A stretch of DNA of 64,000 nt from Kingdonia uniflora. Its lineage: Eukaryota > Streptophyta > Magnoliopsida > Ranunculales > Circaeasteraceae. Positions 1 to 10,619 of this stretch are shown here, one piece after another (within the stretch, counting starts at the first letter, position 1; each line of letters begins with the position of its first letter). The notes below the pieces were generated by a model. It ran no database searches. It was not told where the DNA came from and worked only from the letters and a program-made list of their open reading frames with translations. The translations under genes and the position numbers were made by a program. The stretch spans positions 620,001 to 684,000 of the forward strand of contig JACGCM010001692.1 in NCBI GenBank assembly GCA_014058105.1. Reading direction: 5' to 3'.

Positions 1-966
1 AAACAAAAGAAACATACCTTAGCCCTGAAGATTCATTATACGGTGAATCTCAAGGTCAAAAAGCTATTAGCCGTAGGATTTATATGCGATGCCAAATATG
101 CTGATTGGATCTCAAACATCATCGTCGTACCTAAACAGAACGGAAAGATCCAAATTTTCATCAACTTCACTGATCTTAACAAACACACGCCAAAGGATAA
201 CTTCCCCCTTCCAATCATTTTAGTGCTTCTCGATGCCACAGCAGGCCATGAATGCCTCTCCATAATGGATGCGGTCTTGGGTTACAATCAGGTACCCCTT
301 TACCATGAAAATCAAATTAAAACTTCTTTTATCACCGAACAAGGGATCTACTATTTCAAAGTAATGCACTTCGGGATCAAAAATGCGGGTGCAACTTACC
401 AGTACCTCATTACTACAATGTTTGAACCCTTGTTTGGCAATTCAATCGAAGTCTACATCAATGACATGCTTTACAAGGGCCTCCACCAAAAAACCCATAT
501 ACAAGACCTGATCAAAGTTTTCTCCATCCTTCGATCATACCAAATAAAATTTAAGCCAGAAAAATGCCAGTTCGGTGTGTCATCTAGAAAATTCCTTAGC
601 AACCTCATTAGTAAACGAGGCATCGAGATAGACCCTACCCAAATTCGATCCCTCGTCAATATGCCTTCTCCCCGAACAAAGAATGACGTCCAGAGGGTAG
701 TAGGCAAAATAACATCCCTTAACCGTTTTATTTCCAAATCCTTCGACCGGTGCGTCTGGTTATTCTCCCTTATACGCAATCAAGGCAACCATAAAACCAA
801 GAAGAAAAACCCTAACGTTAATTGGAAACCCAAATGTGAACAAGCTTTCCTTGAACTCAAGACATACCTTGGTAAACCACCGGTCATGAGCACCCCGGTC
901 GAAGGCAAGGTATTTTCCCACTATCTTACAGTTACAGACGAGTCTATTAGCTTAGTCCTTATCTGA
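1..966 (+). pseudogene. Ty3/gypsy reverse transcriptase, catalytically damaged
   Basis: An open frame runs from 43 (307 codons, ending at the stop at 964-966), and homology continues upstream to base 1. It shows gypsy RT blocks: a VPKQNGKIQ / FTDLNKHTPKDNFPLP block, a LDATAGHECLSIMDA block, a FGIKNAGATYQ block, and the active site at residues 138-142 as YINDM. The canonical motif is Y-x-D-D, so the first catalytic Asp has become Asn and the enzyme should be dead. The RT thumb and start of RNase H follow (NWKPKCEQAFLELKTYL). Element 2 carries a homologous RT on the minus strand near 55.5-56.6 kb. Confidence 0.9.
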
Positions 967-1770
967 ATCGAGGCAGGCATCGGGAAACCTATTTACTTCA
1001 TTTGTAAAATAATGACACTAACCGAAACTAGGTATACCAAACTTGAATGACTTCTTTAAACACTTGTCTGCACATCACGAAGACTTAAACCCTATTTCCA
1101 AGCACATCATATATGTGTAATTACTAGCTACCCCCTTCGAGAAGTCCTTGCCAAGAAAGATAAATCCAGACGGGTACAACAATGGTCCGTCTACCTTAGT
1201 GAGCATGATATCACTTTTGAGAAACAGGTATCCCAAAAAGGTCAGGCAGTCACCGATTTCCTGGATGATGTCCCGGTCGAAGACACAGAGTGGGAAGAAC
1301 AGGAAGATGACTTACCCAAAGAATAGCATTAACATAGCGACCCCTAAAACCCTAGTGCAGGATGGTGTCTCTTCACAGATGGGTCTGCAGGCCCAAATGG
1401 TTTTGGGATAGGTCTCATACTGATTACACCGTCAAATGACACTCAAACTAAACTTCGAGTGTACCAACAATGAGTCCAAATACGAAGCTTTGATGCATTA
1501 TCTAAATCTAGCCCTCGAGCTCGGAGTCCCTCAACAATGAGTCCAAATACAAAGATAGTATACTGGCAAAAACTAGGCGAATGGTCGAATGGTTGAGTAT
1601 GTAGCGCTCGTCCGCCAACGCATGAATCGTTTTTCTAAAAAATCTTTGATTATACATTACCCTGGAGGCAAAAATAGGCACGCCAATGCCAATGCCCTCG
1701 TTTATATTGCTGCATTGCTTAGATATTTCAAACCCCGAAATGTTACCATCAAAGTACTTGAACACCCAAG
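967..1770 (+). pseudogene. RNase H region of element 1, frameshifted
   Basis: This connects RT to integrase. Several frames must be combined. A RNase H first-strand motif is readable near 1362-1420 (WCLFTDGSAGPNGFGIG, with the catalytic Asp codon at 1378-1380). A Tat-type dual RNase H arrangement is possible but cannot be shown. Stops are frequent. The equivalent stretch is missing from element 2, where another element has inserted. Confidence 0.65.
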
Positions 1771-3090
1771 TATCGACCAGATGGAAATTAATACCATCAA
1801 TACTGTGGGCGAGAGTCTCGATCCCAAAATTTGGTGTATACCCTTCCTCGTGTATTTCAACCATTCCACATTACCTGGGGACCCGAAAGAAAAATGGTCC
1901 TTATTGGAAAATTGCCGGAGGTATACCATTCTTAAAGGCAGTTTACATCGCAAATCACTAAACGGAGTATACCTCAAATGCATATCTCAACAAGAAGTTG
2001 CCACTATCATTACTGAGCAACACGAAGGGAATTGTGGATTCCATACCGCCTACCGATCTATGGTTCTCCGTGCGATAACACATGGCATGTTTGGCCGAAC
2101 ATGAAAAAGCAGGCTAAAGAATATGTGAAGTATTGCGAAAAATGCCAACGTTACGCCCACGACATCAAAAGCCCCTCGCAAGACCTCTAATGAAGTCAAG
2201 TAGCTTGGCCCTTTAAAAGATGGGTTGTCAATCTGGTGGGCCCATTCCCTAAAGCTTCAGGAAGCAGAAAACATCCTAGTTGCCACATATTATTTTACTA
2301 AATGGGTCGAAGCCGCACCATTATGTCAAACTAGAGAAGAAGAGGTCACCAAATTCCTCTAGGAAAATATTATCACACGCTTCGGCTGCCCTCATATGAT
2401 TCGATGCAACAACGGACCACAATTTGTCGAGAACAAGGTTTGATATTCCTTAAAAAATACAACATCGTCCTCTCTCCATCCACACTATATTACCGGCAAG
2501 AAAGCGGACAAGTCGAAGCCATTAATAAAACTATAGTCGATGGTCCTAAAAAATACGTCGACGAGATGAAGGGCCACTAGGTTCAAGAGCTACAACATGT
2601 ACTCTCTAGGCTTCCTGTACCATACCACAAAAAGCGATAGGCTATGCTTCTTTCTTATTGGCCTATGGCACCGAAGCAGTCTTACCAATTCAGTTGGAGG
2701 TCCCAACACGCGACCCCAACCTCCCAGATGAAGACAACGAGTTTGAACTCGGATGCATCATGCTATGGATCGATGAAACTCGATACCGAGCGCTCGCTAA
2801 CCTCAGACGTTACCAAATCTCCCTCGAGAAATCATACAACAAGAGGGTTACGCCACGAAGTTTTGACATAGGCGACGCCGAGTCACCCCCACCTCGAAAC
2901 CGCACAATGCCAAAAAGCTAGCCAAATCATGGAAAGGGCCAAACGTTGTGTATGGAAAAATAGACAGAGGAACCTATTACCTTATGACTGAAGACGAGGA
3001 ACCCCTACCCAACCCATGGAATATAATGCAACTAGTCTCATACAACAGGCCGCAACCACTATCCATCACCAGCGCTGTAACCACTGCGTA
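1771..3090 (+). pseudogene. Ty3/gypsy integrase and end of pol, decayed
   Basis: An HHCC-type zinc-binding region spans about 2010-2165 (EQHEGNCGFHTAYRSM, then YCEKCQRYAHD after a stop). The core follows with W-V-V-N-L-V-G-P-F-P where D is expected, C-N-N-G-P-Q-F where C-D-N-G is expected, and the Glu intact in QVEAINKTI. Both catalytic Asp codons read Asn, consistent with G-to-A transitions. The C-terminal part (2641-3090, YGTEAVLPIQLEVPT onward) matches the antisense-strand pol end of element 2 at 51022-51444 nearly residue for residue, and the proteins stop at the same place (SYNRPQP, then stop). Confidence 0.85.
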
Positions 3091-3126
3091 ATCAATAAAT
3101 AAAGTTATTCAACCTTTCGCACTGTA

Positions 3127-3660
3127 TCACAACTCAATGAACTTCTTGATTTGGGCAAACCTAAGTATCCAGTCAACTCTTCGACCCAACTGATACTTGG
3201 GGGTGACCATGAAGTTTAAAGTTCTAATTCGGGCAAACCTGAATGACATGAATAGTCGAAAGACTAAACACTCTGGGGGGCGACATCGGGGCCGACCACG
3301 TCTTCTTTCGCTCAGGATCGTACCCGTGGATAAAAATACCCAGGGGTGACCTTTAAGCTCACTGAATTTCTTGATTGGGGCAAACCTATGTATCCAGTTA
3401 GCCCTTCGACCTGACTGATACTTGGTGGCCACCTCAAAGTTTTTCAAAGTTCTGATCCAGGCAAACCTGAGTGGCCTGAATAGTCGAAAGGCTAAACACT
3501 CAGGGGCAACATCGATGCCGACCATATCTTTCTTTGTTCAGGATCGAACCCGAGGCTAGAAATACCTGGGGGTAACCTTAAAGCTCAATGAACTCCTTGA
3601 TTTAGGCAAACCTTAAAAGTCTATGGATATAAATACCCAAGGGCGACCTCGAAACTCCAA
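3127..3660 (+). repeat. Tandem repeat of about 228 bp after pol (2.3 units)
   Basis: Units begin near 3130, 3358 and 3584, each opening with a CTCAATGAACTTCTTGATT-like line followed by GGCAAACCT. Each of the first two units holds a hairpin: AAGTATCCAGT at 3163-3173 pairing with ACTGATACTT at 3189-3198, and the same arms at 3388-3398 and 3414-3423. Related tandem repeats with the same hairpin lie at the equivalent place in element 2 (50584-50975) and in the nested derivative (53300-54000). Confidence 0.8.
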
Positions 3661-3808
3661 TAAGCTCTACCATTCGGTCAAAAAAAATAACAAACCATCA
3701 CTTACACCACCATCATACAAACAAAGAGTTTTTACAGTACCTTACCCGCAACAAATAGCTTAATCAAGTTTTCTGCATACTCATAACAGCTTACACGAAG
3801 GGATTGCC

Positions 3809-5217
3809 TTAGCTCTCCTCAAGAACGGGAATTCCAACAGTACCTAGAGTCTCCCTAATAGGCACGACTTCCTCATTCTCCATACTAGACTCCACAGTAG
3901 TAGCAACCGATTCCATCCCTTCAGCTTTTACCATACCCTCGACACCCGAGCTGGGCAGTTCTTCCAAAGAGTAGAGTTCGAAGGTGTCCGGATCATAGCC
4001 CAACTCATCTATGAATTTTTTTTAAAGATAAAGTCACACCACATTGCTGATCGAAGTCAGCTTAGAACCGCGCATGATTCTCTATATGCTTTACCTCTAA
4101 CCCTATCACCTTCGCCTCACACCGCTCGATCACAGCCAGGTTCTCCTTGGCCGCATCAGCTCGAGCTTGAAATATCTCCCGCTCTAGTTTTGTGACTTGA
4201 GTGTTAAGCGACATGATGGTTCCCTTCGCGAGCTCCTCTCCGTCAACTGACTCTTTCAACCTCTCACTAGATACTTTCTGAGCGTTCTTAAAAGAAATCA
4301 ACAAAGCATGCATCTACACAATAACAAACACTTCACCCATTTAGTAAGTTTATCAAACTAAATGCATTTTCTGGTCAGCAATAACATATACCTGGCGCCA
4401 TACCATCTCTGCCTGACGCCCTATTTCATTCGGGTTCGAGGCATACAAGTACATCATCGACTTGGTTACAGTTTGAGCATAATCTTCTTTTTTAGCCACA
4501 TGTCGCCTGGCCTTGGATGACTTAGACCCTTCTTCCATCTGATCATGCGACCTCTTTTGAGGCATTATCCTCATCACCTGAGTACTCGACCCATCTTCTT
4601 TGAAGGTCCAGCTGTGGTTGAAGGTCCAGCTGTGGTTGAAGGTCCTTTAAGCAGCGTATCCATCTTCTTCAACCTCTTCCTCGATATCTTCAGCCTTCGA
4701 AAGACTTTGTTTATTCGATCGTCGCTCTCATCGATTAGATCATCCAGGTAATACCAAGGATTTTACAGTACTCTAGTCTTAGGATCTATAATAAACACAT
4801 ATTCAAATTCAAGCAATGGCCGATGCAACGCAATACAAAATACTCGAACATACACTTACTCGTATTAAACAGCCTATGGGTCAGAGTAAGATCTACTTCA
4901 TCATCTGCATATTCAAAACAACTCTTCACCACCACTAAATCCTTATCCCACCCACGACCATTCGAGCATAGGTCAAACAGCCAAGGCTTCTCTGAGTGAT
5001 ACTGAATATGGTATGTTCCCACCTTCTTATTCCCCTTTTTGGAGTAGAACAACACCACATCGACCCACTCGATCACAGTCTTCCTTCCATGTACTAGATC
5101 ACTATTCAATCCCTCGATAACACTCATCATTTTATAGAAGTTCCCATTCATTTGTTATGGCGTCACATCCTAAAAATTCAGTACCTCCATCACCAATCGT
5201 CGAAGGGGAAGCTGCAT
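3809..5217 (-). pseudogene. Element 1 antisense gamma gene, three exons
   Basis: It lies opposite to pol, between the tandem repeats and the 3' LTR. Exon 1 runs from an ATG at 5217 down to 4860 (MQLPLRRLV, then MNGNFYKMMSVIEG, VGTYHIQYHSEKPWLFDLCS, GRGWDKDLVVVK). A GTAAGT donor follows at 4859 and an AG acceptor before 4785, giving a 74-bp intron. Exon 2 is 4785-4392, with a small in-frame GPSTTA repeat and a basic stretch. A second intron is 4391-4314 (78 bp). Exon 3 runs to a stop near 3809, starting with a coiled-coil-like segment and ending acidic. Exon order, intron positions and residues match the element 2 gene at 47986-50158. Exon 1 has two stops and exon 2 at least one frameshift. 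The W-containing GRGWDKD region resembles the core of plant retrotransposon extra proteins annotated as 'putative gypsy type transposon' (Transposase_28-like). Its molecular function is unknown. Confidence 0.75.
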
Positions 5218-6410
5218 TAAGAAAATGACGATAACAATAATGGCAGCTACCTTCAACACTAGAACATAACAACAATGGAAGCTACCTTTTTTTCTTCCTT
5301 CAAAGCAAATGGCAATAATGGGGTAAGACAAAACTAGTTTTTTTCTCTCCTTTTCAATACGCCCACCTTCAACTGCATCGTTTTCCCCATAATGCCATCA
5401 TTACCTCACTAAACCACTCTCTCACCTCTCTCACTTCCCCCCACATTTATAGGTAACCGTTAGTCTTTTACATAGATACCCTTGCTCCTACGAGCGTATG
5501 ACAGCCATGCATTCAAACCCCCTCAATTTTTCCCCTTCGAACTCTTCTCCATAATTCCAAATACATCCAATTTTATATTCACCCTTCAACACTTCGACTT
5601 TTCCTACCCAGAACTATCGACGACAAACTTCTAAAACACTTCATATCATGCCTCTCCCCATACGTGGAACTCACCTAACCTACTGCATGGATAGCAAATC
5701 ATCTCCATATCCCACATGTCATGATATTGTCTGCCCAGCACACTACTCAAGGCACGATGTCCCATCTGACAGCTCTATAATTACAACTGTCAGGTCTTAA
5801 CAGACGAAGCAAAACAAACAATGTCCCCACACAAGGACGAACTAAAAAATGATACTCATGCTATTCACACCAAAACCATATCATTTATACCTCTTCTCTG
5901 ATCTCTCGAACCATCTTGCTACTATCAACCTAATCCATGTCGTCAGACATTTTTCACACTTGACTATGGCATAATAGAATTCAATCGCCGCCACAGCCTT
6001 TGATCAAAAGCTATCATAATCAAGTATCTTCCAGTATTTTCATATCGAACATGATTTTTCCTCTCAGTCCTAATAGCCGCACCTATTTTATCCTTGAAAA
6101 TATTTTTTTCAATAAACTTTGACTACTAACTATAATAATCTTTACTCGAACAAGTACAAAAAGGGAGGAAATGCCACTATTCATTTCATTAAAAAAACTG
6201 TACAAGAATAACAATAACACCAGAAACATCACACCCTCGCTCTACTTAAACTGAGCAATTCTTCCAGTACTACGAGCACTTCTCCCCCCCCCCCCCTCCG
6301 CTTTCACCAGTCCTCTTGCCAGCTCCCACAAAAGTCAACTGTACAACTTCTCAAATGCATAACAGATTTTCTCAGCACGCACCCTTTGCAGCAATTTCTG
6401 AGGCCCCAGC
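5218..6410. other. Region upstream of the element 1 antisense gene
   Basis: There is no convincing coding sequence. By position it should hold the promoter and upstream antisense units of element 1 on the minus strand. Two TATA-like boxes read on that strand at 5447-5456 (CCTATAAATG) and 5884-5893 (GGTATAAATG). A C-run lies near 6284-6297. I found no clear alpha homologue here. Confidence 0.4.
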
Positions 6411-6424
6411 TGTGAGGGGGAGAA
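6411..6424 (+). other. Polypurine tract of element 1
   Basis: TGTGAGGGGGAGAA lies immediately upstream of the 3' LTR start. This is the expected place and composition for the plus-strand primer of an LTR retrotransposon. Confidence 0.8.
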
Positions 6425-7184
6425 TATAGTAGCCTACTCGCAGCCTTCCAAGACTAACTGAACACTTGAAGGCACATCAAAGCCTGCCGAATACTCAAAG
6501 GATACATCGAAGCCTACCAAAGACACGAACCTCAGGAACCCACAAAACAGCCAAAAGCATATGGCCTACCAAAAACCTTTCGAGACTAACCAAATACTCG
6601 AAGGCCACATCAAAACCTATCGAAGCCACAAAGACCAGAGATCTCATGCGTTAACCAAAGCCTACAGTGAACTAGCAGTCCATTCCAAACAAAGCTTCGC
6701 CCATACCAATATATAGTCGAAGGCAGACATTTAGCAGACAAATCAACAGACAATACAACAGACAGGCTAGCAGACAACTACAGTGGCAGAACAGACCTTC
6801 TGTATGGGATAACTACCCCCAAAGGGTATACATGTAATATAACCTCTTTATGGTGACTCATCCTTTCCTATCTTCTATAAATTGGGGACGAGAACCATCA
6901 TAAGGGGGCCAAAAAAACTTAGCCCAAATCTCCACATAAGATTAAAACCCTTTGAGCATATTCAAGTTCCAACCAATCCAAACTGTAATCCCATTTATAT
7001 ATTCAGTTCCCCATTTAAATCCTCGCTAGAGGTCGTGGTGAATCCTATTTTTTAGACTCCACGGAAGTGTGTCCACGTAGTGTAATCTCATATTGCTAGT
7101 GGACTTGCTTGTAAACCCCTTATAGCAAGCTTAATCCCACGGTGTAAGAGTGTGAACTCCCTTCTATGAGATTACGCCCCTACA
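6425..7184 (+). repeat. 3' LTR of element 1 (Y-type LTR, 760 bp)
   Basis: It starts TATAGTAGCC (TG decayed to TA) and ends CGCCCCTACA. It is homologous to 52319-53042 on this strand and to 44648-45393 and 59150-59896 on the other. The family is rich in CTCGAAGCCTAC-like words. A core promoter TATA box (TCTATAAATT) lies near 6872. The stretch 7017-7035 (ATCCTCGCTAGAGGTCGTG) is shared across the family. Confidence 0.85.
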
Positions 7185-8900
7185 ACTCTCCTTTTTCCTC
7201 AATTTCTCCCTCAAGTTATTGAGATACCCTTTTAACTCCATCGTTTCCGCCTCAAACAATCTGATATGATATTGAGCGATATCCGTATCTTTGCACTTCC
7301 CCTTCAAATACACTACCATGCTCTTCAACTTCCCAAACTCACTTTGAGAACTCACTAGCCCACCTTAAATTCAACCCAAATCAGCATCCTCTTTATCGAT
7401 CTACTAGCTCGGCACGTTCACTGTCTTTTCTAACTTAGTCAGCTTCAATAATACTTTTACATACTGATCTTTACTCTCTTCAAATACCTGATGGATTTTA
7501 TAAAATTTAAGTTTAAACTCATAATTACATTTTAGAGCATCTTCTTCTTGTGATTGTGCGGCTTCAAGATCGGCTTGCACAACAATTTGATTTCACGTTC
7601 AACACCTTGAAAATAATCTATATTTCTCATATAAATAGTTTGAACATATAACAGTTTACATACAGTCAGCTATCTATCATAAACCCACAACAACAAACTA
7701 ATACTTAGCCTTGAAACTATAAAGATTTCTCGCTCTAGTGGCCATACACTCTGCAATCTCATGATCATGTTAATACCATAATTTTCTAATATTCTAAGAT
7801 ACACTTCTTTTAACCCTTTCTCATTGATTATCTTACCTGAACCTCCGCGGATACAGTTATTAGCGCTTCTACATATGCAACATTTTTCTCCCTGGCGAGC
7901 TCACTCTTTAACACCTCATTGGTGATGCACAACACGTTTAGTTACTACACAACAATTTTCCTATCAAACAGTATATCAACATTAATATTTTATACTTAAG
8001 CAATCAATACAACTATTTCCCCTCCTCCAATCAATATTTGATAAAGTCATTACATGCATATTACTCTACCTTTTCAGGATCCTCCTCCATTCCTTGATTA
8101 TCTAACTCAGTACTACCAGAGACCACATTTAAAGATTTCACAGTCTCCTGGGGAGAACAACCAGCCTCTGGGTCATCCTCTAGTTGGGGATGATCCATGT
8201 CCACAAATTACCCTTCCATAGCTACAACATCGGCCTCGGGGTATCCATCCTCGAAAAGCCTCTAACCGAGCTTGTCACGAGCAGCAGACGCTTCCTCAAC
8301 ATTCTTTTTAGTCTCATATTCAAGCAGGTCCATGGCTACCCGGAATAAATTATTTAAGTTCTCCACCTCCAAGATCGACCGTACTTTTCTCTTTTACCAA
8401 CTCTTTCTCGAGTTCAGCGGTTCGCTTCAGTGTCGTCATCCCCACCGCGACATCGAGGTCGATCCCTTTCAGCATCCAAGTTATCTGTACAAAGCAAAAC
8501 TTAACACAGTGCTACTTGTCAAAAAAGATCACAATGAGTATGATTAGTTCTCAACGTACCCTACAAAGCACCACACGAACTAATAATCTAAATTCCTCAT
8601 CGTTGCCCAGAATAACGGCTTTAAATTTTTCTTTAAGAGCAGCCATCTCTACCTCCAATTTCATTTCCACCTTCACCTTTTTCTCCTCGTTACCTACCAC
8701 CAACGGGGGACTGTCCACTTTTTTTTTTGAAACCATCTCGACCTCTCCACTCTCCGTGGTCACAGATTTCGGGCCATCACTCTTTACGAGTCTCCTCTTC
8801 GCTGTCCTTGGGTTTCCTTTACTAGAGGTCAAAGTTGTACCCTTCAACACCAGAACGATTGGTATAACTTTCACCAAAACTGGCAATACCTCGATATCCA
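7185..8900 (-). pseudogene. Element B antisense gamma gene, coiled-coil exons
   Basis: Reading leftward, it matches the gamma gene of element C exon by exon. 8900-8560 carries the IEVLPVLVKVIPIV and TTESGEVEMVSKKKVD segments (C: 16560-16750). An exon from an acceptor near 8490 down to about 8060 reads LKGIDLD...ELEKELVKEKS...CSPQETVKSLNVVSG and ends in EKVE with the splice donor AAG|GTAGAG, as in C at 17500. 7355-7185 reads CKDTDIAQYHIRLFEAE, matching C at 18370-18420. Long coiled coil is likely. Because gamma is on the minus strand, the parent element is in + orientation. Element 1 inserted into it at 7184. Sequence at 8901-9120 continues open but does not match gamma. Confidence 0.7.
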
Positions 8901-9794
8901 TATAGAATCTCCTTCGTTTGCCTGAGTTGGTCACGTATAGAGACCATAAACCAATACCTCCGAGAATCGTAATCCAAAATTTGATACCACTTAATCCATA
9001 ATCAAATTTGAGATTAACCTGTAACGAAGAATAAATAGATACAAACAATTTGGTAGGATAATTTCCCAATAAGAGCTTTAATTGCTCAATTGATTGATTC
9101 CAATTGAATTCTTCTTTCAAACCCTAAGTTCCTGATTACAAACTTGGATCTTTTGATATTGCTTAGCCCTGCCATTTTTATGAAGGTTACAAGTTTCTTA
9201 GTTACAATATAGGACAAATATGCCCTTAAACGCACTAATCTTAGAAGTAGTCACGATAGTCGTTCGAAAAAACTTATCGGCAGTTCGAACGATTGGCTCA
9301 ATTAATCCTGAAAAACTAAGGCAGAAAGAATTGATCTTCTGGAACCAGAGTCGTTCGAACGACTTTAAATGTTGTTCGAACAACATGCCAATTTATGACT
9401 AGAAATCGAGATAACTAGAATCCCTTCTTTTGGTCTTTGACTCGTTCGAACGGCTCCAAAACTTGTTTGAACAAAGCTCATTCGAACAACCTTGGCAAAT
9501 AAGCCTAGGAACAACAATAAAACCATAGCATCACTTTTCCTTCTATCTCGTTCGAACGGTTCCAAGGCTCGTTCGAACAACATGACGTCTTTTTAAGAAG
9601 TTAAATGTCTAGATCCTTCTGGACAAATCTGAGAGAGAGAGAGAATGATTACTGTTCGAACAACATGACGTCTTTTTAAGAGGTTGAATGTCTAGATCCT
9701 TCTAGACGAATCTGAGAGAGAAAGAGAATTATTATTGTTCATCATGAATAGTGATTGTGAATAGTTTTTTCAATTCCATTTCAAATCTAGCACC
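8901..9794. repeat. TTCGAAC-rich LTR-like sequence
   Basis: 8901-9120 is an open stretch on the minus strand without a recognised product. From about 9240 to 9660 the sequence is studded with TTCGAA palindromes, often CGTTCGAACG or GTTCGAACAAC. The same motif occurs in the truncated gypsy LTR at 20340-20385. This is probably part of an LTR of that gypsy family. No clean ends are visible, so the assignment is tentative. Confidence 0.4.
9571..9736 (+). repeat. 83-bp tandem duplication
   Basis: 9571-9653 and 9654-9736 are near-identical. Both start GTTCGAACAACATGACGTC and continue through TCTAGATCCTTCT and a GAGAGA tract. Only a few substitutions separate the copies. Confidence 0.85.
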
Positions 9795-10469
9795 ATGGAC
9801 AACCAAACTCTAAATCTGCTTAAACTGATCCTATACAATGGGATTAAATCTTTGGGACGTAATATCGAGTAAGGATTGGAGAATTACACACCAAATTCGC
9901 AAGAACAAACACAAATGATCTACGGACCAAATCCAGCATTAAGGGACGCAACAGGGGCTACTCCAACGATGATCGAAAACATCATTGCAAATCAGGTTAA
10001 GGAAATTTCAAACCCTAGTAAAATCCTTGAACAATTTGTACCACCGACAGCAAGGGAAGAGATAATCAACACCGAATCAAGCGCAGTATGTCCATAGGGG
10101 TTCCTTAAAAAAGCTACGTCGAATCCCAACTCGAAAGAGGAGGAAAGCATAGAAAAAAAGAGAGCACACAATGGGGATACGACTGTAACAAAATTGGTTC
10201 AGAAGGAAGCTCCACAAACAACATTACCTCCGACATTTGTAGACAAGGTAAGAAATAAAAAGAACCAATCGACAGAGACAGCAGAGCTTCTACCGGTAAG
10301 CAAGAGAGGAGACATACCGGTAATCACCATCCCGACGGTCTAACTCGAAGCAGGTATATCACAATATCAATTTAGCTTAATAGGCAAGCTAGACCACCAG
10401 AGGATCAAATTCACAGCAGTTCAGGAATTTGCTCGCACGCATTGGAAAACAAAAGGATCAAATACCCAA
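9795..10469 (+). pseudogene. LINE ORF1 N-terminal fragment with DUF4283-like domain
   Basis: From ATG 9795 one frame can be followed to about 10470, with three in-frame stops (one shortly after the start, one after AVCP near 10095, one near 10340). The last part, QYQFSLIGKLDHQRIKF then ARTHWKTKGS, has the spacing and residues of the DUF4283 nucleic-acid-binding domain found in plant LINE ORF1 proteins. It breaks off where the internal end of a minus-oriented LTR element begins. No endonuclease or RT part of this copy is visible. Confidence 0.6.
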
Positions 10470-10619
10470 CAGTTCTGTAAGTTGTTCCTGCTCAACCGAA
10501 AAATTGAGCTGGATTTCGGTTGTTGGTCGTTTAGAAGTGACCATGATGTAAATTGATAGTAGAGTGAATGTATGCCTTAATATATCATAGAAATCTCTTC
10601 TTTCCCACAGACGGCGCCA
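10458..10619 (-). pseudogene. gag start and primer-binding site of a minus-oriented Tat-like element
   Basis: On the minus strand, right after LTR 10620-11235, comes TTTGGCGCCGTCTGTG. It is identical to the PBS region of element 2, so this is a 5' LTR. A short leader and a start codon at 10544 follow (MVTSKRPTTEIQLNF, stop at 10458). The rest of the element is gone; a LINE ORF1 fragment lies beyond about 10470. The tRNA that primes here is not assigned with certainty. Confidence 0.6.

Larger units (their letters stand above)
1..7184 (+). mobile_element. Element 1: Ty3/gypsy Tat-like retrotransposon, 5' end outside window
   Basis: Seen in order on the + strand: reverse transcriptase, RNase H, integrase, a tandem-repeat block, an antisense gene on the minus strand, a polypurine tract and a 3' LTR. 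Integrase lies after RT and RNase H, as in Ty3/gypsy. An antisense gene plus tandem repeats between pol and the 3' LTR is typical of the Tat lineage. The 5' LTR, gag and protease lie left of the window. All proteins are broken. The right edge abuts an antisense gene fragment of another element (7185 onward), so this copy appears nested in that element. The left flank is not visible, so no target-site duplication can be checked. Confidence 0.85.

Noticed and set aside
6285..6297. C-run and other homopolymers (30712-30740 A, 37204-37219 G, 32345-32357 C)
   Set aside because: Ordinary microsatellite-type expansions with no structural partner. Lengths may also be assembly artefacts.
8901..9120. 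Open frame on the minus strand joined to the gamma-like segment of element B
   Set aside because: The residues do not resemble gamma or any family I recognise; it is probably a chance open stretch at a junction.
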